Below are positions 35,410 to 44,602 of a DNA stretch of 48,025 nt, piece after piece. The notes beneath the pieces were generated by a model. The model saw only the letters and a program-made list of their open reading frames with translations. It was not told where the DNA came from and searched no databases. This stretch comes from Treponema sp. (GTDB taxonomy: Bacteria; Spirochaetota; Spirochaetia; Treponematales; Breznakiellaceae): positions 1-48,025 of the forward strand of contig WQXG01000017.1 in assembly GCA_009784975.1 (NCBI GenBank). Reading direction: 5' to 3'. The position numbers and the translations under genes were made by a program. Numbering within the stretch: the first letter of the stretch is position 1; each line of letters opens with the position of its first letter.

Positions 35410-37131
35410 ATGGCGAATGTTAAAAAATTCTCTGGCAATGATATCGATATTGCTCAATCAGTATTTCCGCAAAATGCGCTGCATATAAATGATGTGGCAG
35501 AAAAATGCGGTATCCCCGGCAATTTTATCGAATGTTACGGAAACTACAAGGCTAAAATTGATTATGACTTTTTATCAAATAACAATAAAAAAGACGGGCA
35601 TTTAATCCTTGTAACTGCCATAAATCCCACACCGGCAGGAGAAGGCAAAACAACCACAACGATAGGCGTTGCGGACAGCCTGTCCCGTATCGGAAAAAAA
35701 GCGGTAGTTGCCTTAAGGGAACCTTCTTTGGGACCCATTTTCGGCGTAAAAGGCGGAGCTGCCGGCGGCGGCTGGGCGCAGGTTATCCCAATGGAAGATC
35801 TTAACCTGCACTTTACAGGTGACTTTCATGCCATTGGAGCCGCCAATAATCTTTTAGCCGCAATGATAGACAACCATATTTATCAGGATAATAAACTTAA
35901 TATCGATCCGCGTAAAATCCTCTGGCGCAGATGCATGGATATGAACGACCGCCAGCTTCGTTTTATTAACGACGGTCTTGGTGGAAAGGCAAACGGGTTT
36001 CCGCGGGAAGACGGATTTGACATAACCGCCGCTTCTGAAATAATGGCAATTCTTTGCCTTGCAAGCAGTATTGAAGATTTAAAAACAAGGCTTGGGCGCA
36101 TTATAATCGGTTACACTTACGGCAAACGCGCTGGCAACGTGTCAGAAGAGCAGCCTGTAACAGCTTCGCAGTTAAATGCGCAGGGAGCCATGGCAGCTCT
36201 GTTAAAAGATGCCTTAAAACCAAACCTTATACAAACACTGGAAGGCACTCCCGCTTTTATACACGGCGGACCTTTTGCAAATATTGCTCACGGCTGCAAT
36301 TCAATCATGGCAACGCGCCTTGCCCTTAAATGCGCCGACTATACAGTGACAGAAGCCGGCTTTGGCGCGGACCTTGGCGCGCAGAAATTTCTGGATATCA
36401 AATGCCGTTTTGCGGGGCTTAAACCATCTGCTGTAGTTATTGTAGCTACCGTCCGCGCGCTTAAATCGCACGGCGGCGTGAAAAAAAGCGAACTTGAAAA
36501 AGAAAACCTCTCTGCTCTGGAAGCCGGCATCCCAAATCTTCTGCAGCATGCAGAAAATATTACCAAAGTTTATAAACTGCCTGCGGTAGTTGCAATTAAT
36601 GCGTTTCCCAAAGATACAAAAGCAGAAATAGAACTCGTGCAGAAAAAATGCAAAGAAGCGGGCGTTAATGCCGCAATTTCTGAAGTATGGGCAAAAGGCA
36701 GCGAAGGCGGCGAAGAGCTTGCAAAAGAAGTAGTACGTCTTTGCGAAGAGCAAAACAATTTTGAGTTTTCCTATGATGTAAATCTTTCCATAAACGAAAA
36801 AATAGAAACGATTGCGAAAAAAATCTACCGCGCCGACGGCGTTGTTATCCTGCGTGATGCGCAAAAGCAAATTAACAAAATAGAAAAAATGGCTCTGGAT
36901 AAAGCGCCGGTTTGCATGGCTAAAACCCAATACAGTTTTTCTGACGATGCAAATCTTTTGGGCGCGCCGCGCGGGTGGCTGCTAACAGTAAGAGATGTAA
37001 AATTGTCGGCAGGCGCGGGATTTATTGTTGTTTTTACAGGAGAGATAATGACAATGCCCGGTCTTCCTCCTGTACCGTCTGCCGAAAAAATCGACGTAGA
37101 CAATACAGGAAAAATATCCGGATTATTTTAG
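35410..37131 (+). CDS. fhs: Formate-tetrahydrofolate ligase
   Basis: 573 residues, slightly longer than the usual 555-560. Joins formate to tetrahydrofolate using ATP, giving 10-formyl-THF; a key step of the methyl branch of acetogenesis and of one-carbon supply. Visible hallmarks: the P-loop [11 protein letters not shown] (73-83), [44 protein letters not shown] and [19 protein letters not shown]. The stop overlaps the stop of the convergent gene by four bases. The gene stands alone here, without other folate-pathway genes beside it. Confidence 0.97.
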   Translation: MANVKKFSGNDIDIAQSVFPQNALHINDVAEKCGIPGNFIECYGNYKAKIDYDFLSNNNKKDGHLILVTAINPTPAGEGKTTTTIGVADSLSRIGKKAVVALREPSLGPIFGVKGGAAGGGWAQVIPMEDLNLHFTGDFHAIGAANNLLAAMIDNHIYQDNKLNIDPRKILWRRCMDMNDRQLRFINDGLGGKANGFPREDGFDITAASEIMAILCLASSIEDLKTRLGRIIIGYTYGKRAGNVSEEQPVTASQLNAQGAMAALLKDALKPNLIQTLEGTPAFIHGGPFANIAHGCNSIMATRLALKCADYTVTEAGFGADLGAQKFLDIKCRFAGLKPSAVVIVATVRALKSHGGVKKSELEKENLSALEAGIPNLLQHAENITKVYKLPAVVAINAFPKDTKAEIELVQKKCKEAGVNAAISEVWAKGSEGGEELAKEVVRLCEEQNNFEFSYDVNLSINEKIETIAKKIYRADGVVILRDAQKQINKIEKMALDKAPVCMAKTQYSFSDDANLLGAPRGWLLTVRDVKLSAGAGFIVVFTGEIMTMPGLPPVPSAEKIDVDNTGKISGLF

Positions 37132-38126
37132 TTTTCGAAAGTTGCGATAATACGATAGGGTCCTGTTACATTGCTGTCATAACCCTTTACCCTGAAAATA
37201 TAAGTCTGGTTCGCTTCTACAGGAATTTCTATCCGCGCATTGAGTCCTTCGCCGCTGTCATCGTCGGAAGTTATTAATTCATAGGAGGAAGTATAGGCTT
37301 CCATGAATGTGTCCAAACTGCTTGTTGTTTCTACAGCAACACGGCCTCTTCTTGTTGGTCTTACGCTAAACCAATAATCTGCCCCGGAAGCAATGTTTCC
37401 TGACTGAAAAGTGCCCAAACGCATCTGAACAGGATTGGGGAAAGATCTTACATTGGCAGAAATCCGGTACGGACCGCTTTCGTCGCCATAAGCTTTCAGT
37501 TTAAAATAAAAAGTTTTACCGGCGCTGACTGCAAGTTCAATCCTTGCATTCAAATCTTCGCCGCCGTCATCATCGCTTGCTAAAAAGTGAAAGTTTTCAT
37601 TGTAAGCTTCCAAAAAAGTGTCGGTGTCACCTGTAGTTTCTACAATAAGAAGACCCGGGCTTGTTGTCTGAATAGAAAACCAGTATTCTTCGCGACTTAC
37701 AATGTTTCCATCCTGAGAAACACCGATACGCATCGCGCTCATTGACGGCATGGGTTTATAATCCGCGGAAATCTGATACCTGCCGCTTTCGGTTTCGTTG
37801 TATCCCCTTAATTTAAAAAGATAAACAGTATTGGCTCTTGAAAGCATTTCAATTTTTGCATTGTAACCTTCACCGCCGTCATCGTCTTCCATGAGAAGCT
37901 TGCGATCGGAATCATAAGCTTCAAGATAGGTATCGGTTTGGCCGGTTGTTTGTACGATTAAAATTCCGCTGTCTCTGGTTCTTACGCTATACCAAATTTC
38001 CTGACCTTCTGCCAAAACCCCGCTAATAACAGATCCTGTCTGCAATTCCTGGATATTTTGAGCAAAAACGCTCCCGGTTACCAAAAACGCGGACACAATA
38101 ATAAAGCACAATATTTTTTTAGACAT
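37128..38126 (-). CDS. Exported protein with three PPC-type beta domains
   Basis: 332 residues. Signal peptide of about 22 residues ending VFAQ. The mature protein is three tandem repeats of roughly 100 residues (about 28-130, 134-230, 235-332), each with GxxWYSVRT or EYWFSIQT, a DTFLEAY core, an acidic loop DDDGGE followed by NARIE, and a closing GRYQISA or GPYRISA. This is the bacterial pre-peptidase C-terminal (PPC) fold, here free of any protease. The acidic loops could bind calcium. AGGAGAG precedes the ATG. It follows MotB by 55 bases and may be a periplasmic or outer-membrane binding protein. Confidence 0.85.
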   Translation of the reverse strand: MSKKILCFIIVSAFLVTGSVFAQNIQELQTGSVISGVLAEGQEIWYSVRTRDSGILIVQTTGQTDTYLEAYDSDRKLLMEDDDGGEGYNAKIEMLSRANTVYLFKLRGYNETESGRYQISADYKPMPSMSAMRIGVSQDGNIVSREEYWFSIQTTSPGLLIVETTGDTDTFLEAYNENFHFLASDDDGGEDLNARIELAVSAGKTFYFKLKAYGDESGPYRISANVRSFPNPVQMRLGTFQSGNIASGADYWFSVRPTRRGRVAVETTSSLDTFMEAYTSSYELITSDDDSGEGLNARIEIPVEANQTYIFRVKGYDSNVTGPYRIIATFEN

Positions 38127-38181
38127 ATTAACTCTCCTAAAGGATATAATGATATTAGATAATACAGGTTACACTTTATTT

Positions 38182-38919
38182 TTACAAGTGCCCTTCGTCT
38201 ACTATAATGATGTTTACTCTGCGGTTTTGCGCGCGGCCTTCTTCGGTTTCATCAGATGCAACGGGGACAGTAGCGGCAAATCCTGATATTTGAAAACGAT
38301 TTTCATTTATGCCAAGCGCGGAAAGATAACGAAGCACTGCTCTTGAACGCTCCATTGACAGCTGCCAATTGTCCTCCCACGGACCTGCCGGGTCAACATC
38401 TGTGCCGTCGGTATGCCCTTCTATCCTGAATTTTCTGGCGCGAAGTTCGGGAGAGTCAAGATAAGTTCCCAGCCGTAAAAGCGTTTCTCTTGTTGCTTCT
38501 ATATTTATTCGCGCGCTTGCAGGATTAAAAAAAGCGTCTCCTGCCAGCGTTATAACAAGACCGCGTTCATCGTGGGTTATTTTTATTTTATTGGTGCGGA
38601 TTTCCGGAGAAAAGATAGAGACAGCGCGGCGCAATGCAGTGCCCAATACCCTGCCTCTTTCCATGGACGGCAATGACATTATTGTGTTACCCAAATCTGC
38701 GGCACGGCCTGATGTAATGGTGAGCCCGCCAGCCATGGAGCCGATACCGCCCGTCCTCATTGATTCAGAAATTGCTTCAAGCTGCCCCTGGGTAACGTCA
38801 TCGGGATTAAATAGAATAACAAAGAAGCAGAGCATCAGCGTAATCATATCGGCATACGTGGTTAGCCAATCGTTTGCTCCGCCGCCTTCTATATCCTGCT
38901 TCCGCTTTTTTCGCGCCAT
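38182..38919 (-). CDS. motB: Flagellar motor stator protein MotB
   Basis: 245 residues. Short basic N-terminus, a single membrane helix with TYADMITLMLCFFVILF in which Asp24 is the expected ion-binding residue, a plug/linker, and a C-terminal OmpA-type peptidoglycan-binding domain (FRIEGHTDGTDV, SMERSRAVLRYL, NRRVNIIIV). With MotA it forms the ion-driven stator of the periplasmic flagella. Two-base gap from MotA. In other spirochaetes fliL and fliM usually follow; here the operon stops. Confidence 0.95.
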   Translation of the reverse strand: MARKKRKQDIEGGGANDWLTTYADMITLMLCFFVILFNPDDVTQGQLEAISESMRTGGIGSMAGGLTITSGRAADLGNTIMSLPSMERGRVLGTALRRAVSIFSPEIRTNKIKITHDERGLVITLAGDAFFNPASARINIEATRETLLRLGTYLDSPELRARKFRIEGHTDGTDVDPAGPWEDNWQLSMERSRAVLRYLSALGINENRFQISGFAATVPVASDETEEGRAQNRRVNIIIVDEGHL

Positions 38920-38921
38920 GA

Positions 38922-39713
38922 TTAATCCTTGAGCAGTTCATTTTCCAACTGCTTGCGAAGAGTGGGATTCAGGAAGGCAAGTAATTTCATCGCAAGAATA
39001 CGCGTATTCTCGCCGGCTTGTATGGAAAGAATACCCTCGATGATCATTTCCTTTACAATCGTTTCATAACTATCATGACCCTGCAATTTTTTTGCCCAGG
39101 GCATAACTGTTGTATTGGCAATAATTGAACCATAAAGAGTAGTGATAAGAGCCATCGCCATGTTGGGACCAATTGACGCTTTATCTTCAAGGTTAGATAA
39201 CATGTTAACAAGACCGATAACCGTTCCCATCATTCCGAAACCGGGAGCGAGAGCAGCCCATCCGTTAAGCATGTTGATATTTATGGCATGCCGCTGCTGC
39301 ATTTGGTTTAATTCCAGTTCCATTAGGTCTCTGATAATTACCTGATCGGTGCCGTCTACTACAAGACGCAGACCCTTCTTCATGAATTCATCATCAAGGT
39401 CTTCAAGTTCGTCTTCCAGAGCCAGCAATCCTTCACGGCGCGCTTTTTCGGAAAACGCGACAAGCTTTTGAATAATTGCCTGTTCATTATATGACGGAAC
39501 GCTGAAAGTACGCCTGATAACACTAAAAGCGCCAAGCGCAGTAGACCACTTGTTGGCGACCATAACGGCAAAATAAGAACCAACTATAACAAGGGCAAAA
39601 GAGGGCAAGTTTAAGAGACGAATTAAACCTGAAATACCGCCGGCAGTATTTATCGCGGTAAATATCAACATGCCAAAAGCGCCGACTATACCAACAATTG
39701 TTGCAAGATCCAT
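38922..39713 (-). CDS. motA: Flagellar motor stator protein MotA
   Basis: 263 residues with four membrane helices, two at the N-terminus and two in the C-terminal half around PGFGMMGTVIGLV and TTLYGSIIANTTVMPWA, and a cytoplasmic loop between them that contacts FliG. Proline and glycine positions of the proton/sodium path are in place; ion type cannot be judged. Four-base gap from flbD. Confidence 0.95.
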   Translation of the reverse strand: MDLATIVGIVGAFGMLIFTAINTAGGISGLIRLLNLPSFALVIVGSYFAVMVANKWSTALGAFSVIRRTFSVPSYNEQAIIQKLVAFSEKARREGLLALEDELEDLDDEFMKKGLRLVVDGTDQVIIRDLMELELNQMQQRHAININMLNGWAALAPGFGMMGTVIGLVNMLSNLEDKASIGPNMAMALITTLYGSIIANTTVMPWAKKLQGHDSYETIVKEMIIEGILSIQAGENTRILAMKLLAFLNPTLRKQLENELLKD

Positions 39714-39717
39714 ACTT

Positions 39718-39930
39718 TCACTCCTGTATCACAGATGGACTGCCTGAAAACAGGCTTAACCTTTTGCGGTAATCGTCAATTTTTCCCAATACATCATCCG
39801 CTTCGTCCCGGACAATATGGGTTTTCCCTGACAGCATTACCAGCATGGTATCGGGACGGACTTCTATACATTCAATCTGATGAGGATTAACATAATACTC
39901 CGTCCCGTCCAACCGGGTTACTTTTATCAT
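39718..39930 (-). CDS. flbD: Flagellar protein FlbD
   Basis: 70 residues, beginning MIKVTRLDGTEYYVNPHQIE and containing the conserved VRPDTMLVMLSGKTHIV core. This small protein lies between hook and stator genes in spirochaetes and Gram-positives; its exact role in spirochaetes is not settled. Confidence 0.93.
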   Translation of the reverse strand: MIKVTRLDGTEYYVNPHQIECIEVRPDTMLVMLSGKTHIVRDEADDVLGKIDDYRKRLSLFSGSPSVIQE

Positions 39931-39962
39931 AACCTTTTTTTAGTGAACAGTGAATAGTGAAC

Positions 39963-40002
39963 AGCGGACAGATTAAAATCCACCCGCTATTTACTGTCCG
40001 CT
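39963..40002. repeat. Intra-operon hairpin between flgE and flbD
   Basis: AGCGGACAG (39963-39971) and CTGTCCGCT (39994-40002) form a perfect nine-base stem with a 22-base loop in the 87-base gap of an otherwise tightly packed operon. The left flank has AGTGAACAGTGAA-type repeats like those at 34501-34575. No T-run follows on the minus strand, so it may process or attenuate the mRNA rather than end it. Confidence 0.7.
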
Positions 40003-40017
40003 ATCCGCTTCTCCTTA

Positions 40018-41418
40018 CTATCTCTTCAGCGTTAACAGTTCCTGTAATAACTGATCCGCCGTTTGAATTGTCTTTGAATTTGCCTGAAAACCGCGCTGGG
40101 TAACAATCATGTCTACAAATTGATCCGCCATATCCACGTTGGACATTTCCAGCGCGCCCGCAACAATCTTTCCTTTTCCGGCAATGCCCGAAGGACCGAT
40201 GTTTGCAAGACCTGAGTTATTTGACATACGGAAAGTATTATCGCCCGCTTTTTCAAGTCCTCCCTGGTTGGCAAAACTTGCTATCGCGACCTGGGCTATA
40301 GTTCTGGAACTGCCGTTTGAATAAATACCCGTAACAATGCCGGATGCGTCAATTTTAAAGTTATCAAGGTAACCCATGGTGCGGCCGTCCTGCTCTACCA
40401 TTTTGGTGGAACTGGCTTCTGCATACTGGGTAATTGAATTGGTAAAACCGCCTACTTCGCCCAGGTCGAAAATGAACTCCTGCCTTACAGGGGTGCCGTC
40501 TTCATTTGGGGTGGCGCTTTGAATATCAAAAGCAACCCTCATCTGCACCTGTCCCGAAGCGCCGGAAATATTTCCGTCTCCGTCTTCTGCGGAGAGCAAG
40601 GTTCCGTTATTGGAAAAATTAACTGTAAATGAAGACGGACCGTCTGCTGCGGGCGCTTCTTCCCCGTAACCGATTGTGGTATTTGTAGAAACTTCATTCT
40701 GCGGATTGACAACAACTGCCGCATTCCAGCTATTGGCTGTTCCCGGCGCTCTTGTAAATTCAACCTGTAAAATATGCTTGTCGCCGAAAGAATCAAAAAC
40801 ATCTATCGTTGTAGACCATGTCGATCTTAAAATCTGATCCCCTGTGGGATTTTCCGGCAATTCAGGAATTCTTTTATCAAGGTTACATGCAAATTTAACC
40901 ACTGTGGTAGCTCTTGCCGGATCTTTGCCGCCGATAGGAATTTCAAGCTGTTCAACAGGACGTGAAACATCCAGTACGCTGTAGCCTTCGATTTCCCTTG
41001 CCATCCAGCCCATTACCTTCATTCCGTTTGCAGGATTAACCATAATGCCTTCTGCATCAAGAGAGAAAGCGCCCGCTCTTGTATAGAGCTGAGTGCCTCT
41101 GTCATCAAGAACAAAAAAACCGTTTCCTGTAATCGCAAGGTCTGTCTGAACTCCTGTGGTCTGCAAAGTACCCTGAATATGAAGAGTATCAATCGATGCA
41201 ATTGACATCCCAAGACCTACTTCTTTGGGATTTACGCCACCCAGATCTTCTGTTGGACGCGCCGCACCCTGCAGCTGCTGATAAATAAGATCCTGAAAGT
41301 TAACCCTGCCCCGCTTAAAACCTGTCGTATTGATATTGGAAATGTTGTTACCAATAACATCCATTCTGGTCTGATGATTCTGAAGACCGGAAACGCCCGA
41401 AAATAATGACCGCATCAT
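40018..41418 (-). CDS. flgE: Flagellar hook protein FlgE
   Basis: 466 residues. N-terminal rod/hook signature [20 protein letters not shown] and C-terminal [20 protein letters not shown] with [13 protein letters not shown]. Counting from the ATG at 41418 gives Lys165 (GGKDP) and Cys178 followed by Asn179 (FACNL), the residues that in T. denticola FlgE form the lysinoalanine cross-link between hook subunits; the agreement also supports the first of the two adjacent ATG codons as the start. AAGGAG precedes it. Confidence 0.97.
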   Translation of the reverse strand: MMRSLFSGVSGLQNHQTRMDVIGNNISNINTTGFKRGRVNFQDLIYQQLQGAARPTEDLGGVNPKEVGLGMSIASIDTLHIQGTLQTTGVQTDLAITGNGFFVLDDRGTQLYTRAGAFSLDAEGIMVNPANGMKVMGWMAREIEGYSVLDVSRPVEQLEIPIGGKDPARATTVVKFACNLDKRIPELPENPTGDQILRSTWSTTIDVFDSFGDKHILQVEFTRAPGTANSWNAAVVVNPQNEVSTNTTIGYGEEAPAADGPSSFTVNFSNNGTLLSAEDGDGNISGASGQVQMRVAFDIQSATPNEDGTPVRQEFIFDLGEVGGFTNSITQYAEASSTKMVEQDGRTMGYLDNFKIDASGIVTGIYSNGSSRTIAQVAIASFANQGGLEKAGDNTFRMSNNSGLANIGPSGIAGKGKIVAGALEMSNVDMADQFVDMIVTQRGFQANSKTIQTADQLLQELLTLKR

Positions 41419-41434
41419 AAATTTTTATTCTCCT

Positions 41435-41875
41435 TTATTCAGCAAAAACCTTGCTGACTTGCTCCCAATTATAAAAACTACCGTTTACCAATACTTGTGG
41501 TATTTCTCCCCTGGTAACCGCCTGAACTGTACCCTGAATAACACGCTCTCCTTCTACAATTTCCACATTTTTTCCAAGCGATGTTGACGCTTCGTTCCCC
41601 ATAAGCATAGCTGCAAGTTTGGAAAAATCTTTTGACATATTTGTCATTTGTTCCAGCGTGGAAAACTGCGCCATCTGAGCAATAAACTGCTTGTCTTCCA
41701 TAGGCGCTGTTGGATCCTGATATTTTAACTGGGTAATAAGGATAGATAAAAAATCATCCCTGCCCAAACTTTGCTGAGCCTGCCGTGATGGATTTATACC
41801 GGCATTAAAATCACGAACGAAACTGTCAAGCTGAAGCCTGTCTTCCGCATTTAACATCGGTCTTGAAATTTCCAT
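41435..41875 (-). CDS. flgD: Flagellar hook assembly scaffold protein FlgD
   Basis: 146 residues, the short spirochaete form. The FlgD N-terminal signature FLSILITQLKYQDPTAPMED and QMAQFSTLEQM is intact. It caps the growing hook and leaves when the hook is complete. Tight spacing to its neighbours (12 and 16 bases) and AAGGAG before the ATG. Confidence 0.94.
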   Translation of the reverse strand: MEISRPMLNAEDRLQLDSFVRDFNAGINPSRQAQQSLGRDDFLSILITQLKYQDPTAPMEDKQFIAQMAQFSTLEQMTNMSKDFSKLAAMLMGNEASTSLGKNVEIVEGERVIQGTVQAVTRGEIPQVLVNGSFYNWEQVSKVFAE

Positions 41876-41887
41876 ATATTCTCCTTT

Positions 41888-43171
41888 TTATGCCAACATG
41901 TTTATTGAGCCCAATCGATCCAAAAAATCAGATAAGGCTATAGTTTCCGCTTCTGCATCATTTGACCGGGTTTCATAACTTGATGCAGCCATTTGCAGCT
42001 CCTGCCAGTCATTTTTGTCTTCAGAAGCAAGCGATAAATCCAGGTTTGCGTCCGCAAAACCGAATTCCTTAAAAGCCTGTTCCAGAGAAGCAAGTTCCTT
42101 TTTAAAGGCATTCATGGCTTCTTCGCTGTCAACAAGAATATAACCCGTAATCTTGTTTTCGGTCATTTCCAGGCGTATCTTTACATTTCCAAGACTTTCG
42201 GGCCTTAAAGCCAGCTTAATGGTGGCTTCCCCTCCGTCGCGAAGAGCCATTGAAGCATGACGGACAATATCGCCGTTTAAATTGTTGTGTAATTCCCTTG
42301 CAAGCATGTTTTCCAGCGCGGATGAAAAGTTTACGGGAGCGGGTTTTACATCCCATGTTGTTTGAGCGTTCTGGACGCTGGAATCACCCAGACGCACTTC
42401 CATAATAATTTCCTTTACAGGGGCTTGATTTACCGTGTTTAAAACACGCGGCGCATCTGTAAAAGTTCTGTTGTCCCTGATCTCAAAGGAAACTTTGTCG
42501 CGGCGTGAACGAAACTCATCAAGTCTGGAAAGTGACTGTTTTGAAGATTTTACAACAAGACGATCTTTTTCTCCTGCCAGGTTTTCTTTTTGCCCAGGCA
42601 GCTGCCCATTATGCGAAAATTCAGTTCCTGTTTTTACATTAAAAAGGGAGTTTTCAAGAGCTGCTTTTTCAATTTTGGCAAACTGCCGCAGTTCCTGCGT
42701 GTTTTCCGGCTTTTTTTCTTCGATAATCTGTTTTGCGGCTTCAATTACTTCCGGCTTAATTTCCATGCCCTGTTTGTTTACATTTTCTTTTGCCAAAGAA
42801 AAAACATCTTTATGCGTTTTTGCCTTTTCAAAAGATAATTCCAATTCGCCTGTTTTTTCTGCGGACATTTCCAAAGAAAGGCCTTCGGTCTGAACAATCC
42901 CGATTAATCCGCTATGAGATTCATTTGACAGTAAAATATCAGAAACATCAAAATTAATGTCTTCTGTATTACCGGAAAGATTTCCCGGGAAATTAATTTT
43001 AACATCAGATTGATCGGGGTTTACTGCCTGAACATTCATTAATCCGGCAAGAATTTCCGCAAAACCAACAGGATAGTCTTCGCTGTCTAAAGGCGCAGCT
43101 TCCTCGTGTTTTTTTACAGATTCCAATTCTGTTTGTGCAACTGGTGCAGTGTAGTCGGCAATGGCTATCAC
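41888..43171 (-). CDS. fliK: Flagellar hook-length control protein FliK
   Basis: About 427 residues. Long low-complexity N-terminal ruler region and a C-terminal Flg_hook domain with LRDGGEATIKLALRPESLG, ITGYILVDSEEAMNAFKK and LEQAFKEFGF. Start choice: AAGGAGG is followed four bases later by TTG (43174) and seven bases later by an adjacent in-frame GTG (43171); the GTG has the better spacing. Conserved place between FlbB and FlgD. Confidence 0.92.
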   Translation of the reverse strand: MIAIADYTAPVAQTELESVKKHEEAAPLDSEDYPVGFAEILAGLMNVQAVNPDQSDVKINFPGNLSGNTEDINFDVSDILLSNESHSGLIGIVQTEGLSLEMSAEKTGELELSFEKAKTHKDVFSLAKENVNKQGMEIKPEVIEAAKQIIEEKKPENTQELRQFAKIEKAALENSLFNVKTGTEFSHNGQLPGQKENLAGEKDRLVVKSSKQSLSRLDEFRSRRDKVSFEIRDNRTFTDAPRVLNTVNQAPVKEIIMEVRLGDSSVQNAQTTWDVKPAPVNFSSALENMLARELHNNLNGDIVRHASMALRDGGEATIKLALRPESLGNVKIRLEMTENKITGYILVDSEEAMNAFKKELASLEQAFKEFGFADANLDLSLASEDKNDWQELQMAASSYETRSNDAEAETIALSDFLDRLGSINMLA

Positions 43172-43229
43172 CAACCGGCCTCCTTAAAAGAAGTTTTATC
43201 CGGAAGATAGCCTGGGGGATCCCCTAAAA

Positions 43230-43841
43230 TTACAGATTGGGCGGGCGGCCTGCCATTTTTCTTTGCAGTTCTGCAGCGCGCGCCGGATCCATCAGGGAGA
43301 ACCAGAAAGCAACAATCGATGCCGTCCCTTCTGCCTGTGCAATTTCCTCGGTCTTCCGGAGTACGTCGATAGCATCCTGGTCATCCAACTCTGCCATAAT
43401 GTTAACCGCATTCTGCGGCGGCATTCCTGTCAGATACCGGGCGATTTGCTCGACATTCCTATCCTTATTTTCGGCATCTAAGCTTTGAGCTCTTAGTGAA
43501 TTCGAAAGGTCTTCAAGCGCAATTTGCCTGTCTTCCAGTTCCTGTGCCATTTGCACTATTTCCCCGAACCGGCTGTCCAATTCCCTTTGGCGGGTATCCA
43601 TTTCCATATTCCGTAAATCAAGGGCTTCCAGCCGAATAGCAAGCCTTTCGGCATCAATATTCAGGTCATCCCCCGTTGTTCTGGGCTGAGATCTGCCCTC
43701 TCCGGGTATAAACGGAAGCAATCCGTAAACAGGGGCTAATACGCCCTTTGCGTCAATAACATTTAGATAATCGAACCATATAATGCCGCCCACTGCCAGA
43801 ATTATTACGAGCAGCAAAAGAATAATAGATCTGCCAACCAT
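43230..43841 (-). CDS. flbB: Spirochaete periplasmic-flagellar collar protein FlbB
   Basis: 203 residues. N-terminal membrane helix (about 5-25), a coiled-coil middle (residues 60-125) and a C-terminal MgtE/MotE-like domain with ARYLTGMPPQNAVNIMAELD and SLMDPARAAEL. In Borrelia FlbB is the base of the flagellar collar and is needed for stator assembly. GGGAGA precedes the ATG. The next gene upstream is divergent, so fliJ, fliI and fliH, usual neighbours in spirochaetes, are not attached here. Confidence 0.9.
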   Translation of the reverse strand: MVGRSIILLLLVIILAVGGIIWFDYLNVIDAKGVLAPVYGLLPFIPGEGRSQPRTTGDDLNIDAERLAIRLEALDLRNMEMDTRQRELDSRFGEIVQMAQELEDRQIALEDLSNSLRAQSLDAENKDRNVEQIARYLTGMPPQNAVNIMAELDDQDAIDVLRKTEEIAQAEGTASIVAFWFSLMDPARAAELQRKMAGRPPNL

Positions 43842-43935
43842 ATTTTTTCTCCCAAATCAATATACCCTAAATTTCGGTAAAAAAGAACACAACCTGAAAC
43901 ATATCCCTATTAAAATGTATCATGTTTTGCCGGGC

Positions 43936-43964
43936 GTGACTATCGCCATGATTTTTGTTAAAAT
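43936..43964 (+). promoter_or_regulatory. Promoter of the V-ATPase D gene, leaderless arrangement
   Basis: GTGACT at 43936-43941, 17 bases, TAAAAT at 43959-43964, then five bases to the ATG at 43970. No Shine-Dalgarno sequence. Confidence 0.5.
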
Positions 43965-43969
43965 AGGTT

Positions 43970-44602
43970 ATGGCGCATGAGCAAATTGCCCCAACCAAAA
44001 GCAATCTCTTAAAAACCAAAGAAAGGCTGAATATTGCCCTGGAGGGCTTTGAACTGCTGGAACAAAAAAGGGAAATCCTGGTTTCGGAACTTATGCGCAA
44101 AGTTGAGCTTGTTAAAATACTGGAACGCGATCTTGATAAACGGACGGAATCTGCATACCCCTGCCTGAAAAGGATGCTGGTTGTGGTGGGGAGGGAACGC
44201 GCCAACAAACTGGCGCAAAATGTCTCCTACCGGTATGAATTCAGGGAAAAACAGGTAGTTTGCGCCGGTATGAAACTGCCGGGGCTGGATATAGAACTTC
44301 CATCAATGGAAATTAAATATTCCCCTGTAAATTCATTTGCAGAATGTGATGAAACCGTGATAGAATTCTTTGAGTTGCTCAAAATATGCACAGAATTGGC
44401 AGCCGTAAAGACCATAACCTGGCGTCTGGCACGAGAAGTGAAACGGACACAAAGGCGGGTAAATGCCCTGGAAAAAATGGTGATCCCTGCGGCGCAAGAA
44501 ACCAAAGTATATATTGAGTCTGTACTGGAAGAACGTGAAAGAGACGCTTTCTATACCAGCAAGTTACTTAAAAAGAAAGGAGCATCAGCCTCAGCCAGAT
44601 GA
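43970..44602 (+). CDS. atpD: V-type ATP synthase subunit D
   Basis: 210 residues. Two long antiparallel helices characteristic of the central stalk D subunit: N-terminal APTKSNLLKTKERLNIALEGFELLEQK and C-terminal RREVKRT-type region (LAREVKRTQRRVNALEKMVIP) with EERERDAFYTSKLLKKK. It links ATP hydrolysis or synthesis in the V1 head to the membrane ring. It stands alone, without subunits A, B, I or K nearby; overlap with the next gene (ATGA) shows coupling to the stress protein. Confidence 0.93.
   Translation: MAHEQIAPTKSNLLKTKERLNIALEGFELLEQKREILVSELMRKVELVKILERDLDKRTESAYPCLKRMLVVVGRERANKLAQNVSYRYEFREKQVVCAGMKLPGLDIELPSMEIKYSPVNSFAECDETVIEFFELLKICTELAAVKTITWRLAREVKRTQRRVNALEKMVIPAAQETKVYIESVLEERERDAFYTSKLLKKKGASASAR

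Noticed and set aside
36301-36930. 209-residue minus-strand frame inside fhs
   Set aside because: It lies within the strongly supported fhs gene; Phe-rich antisense translation typical of a shadow frame.
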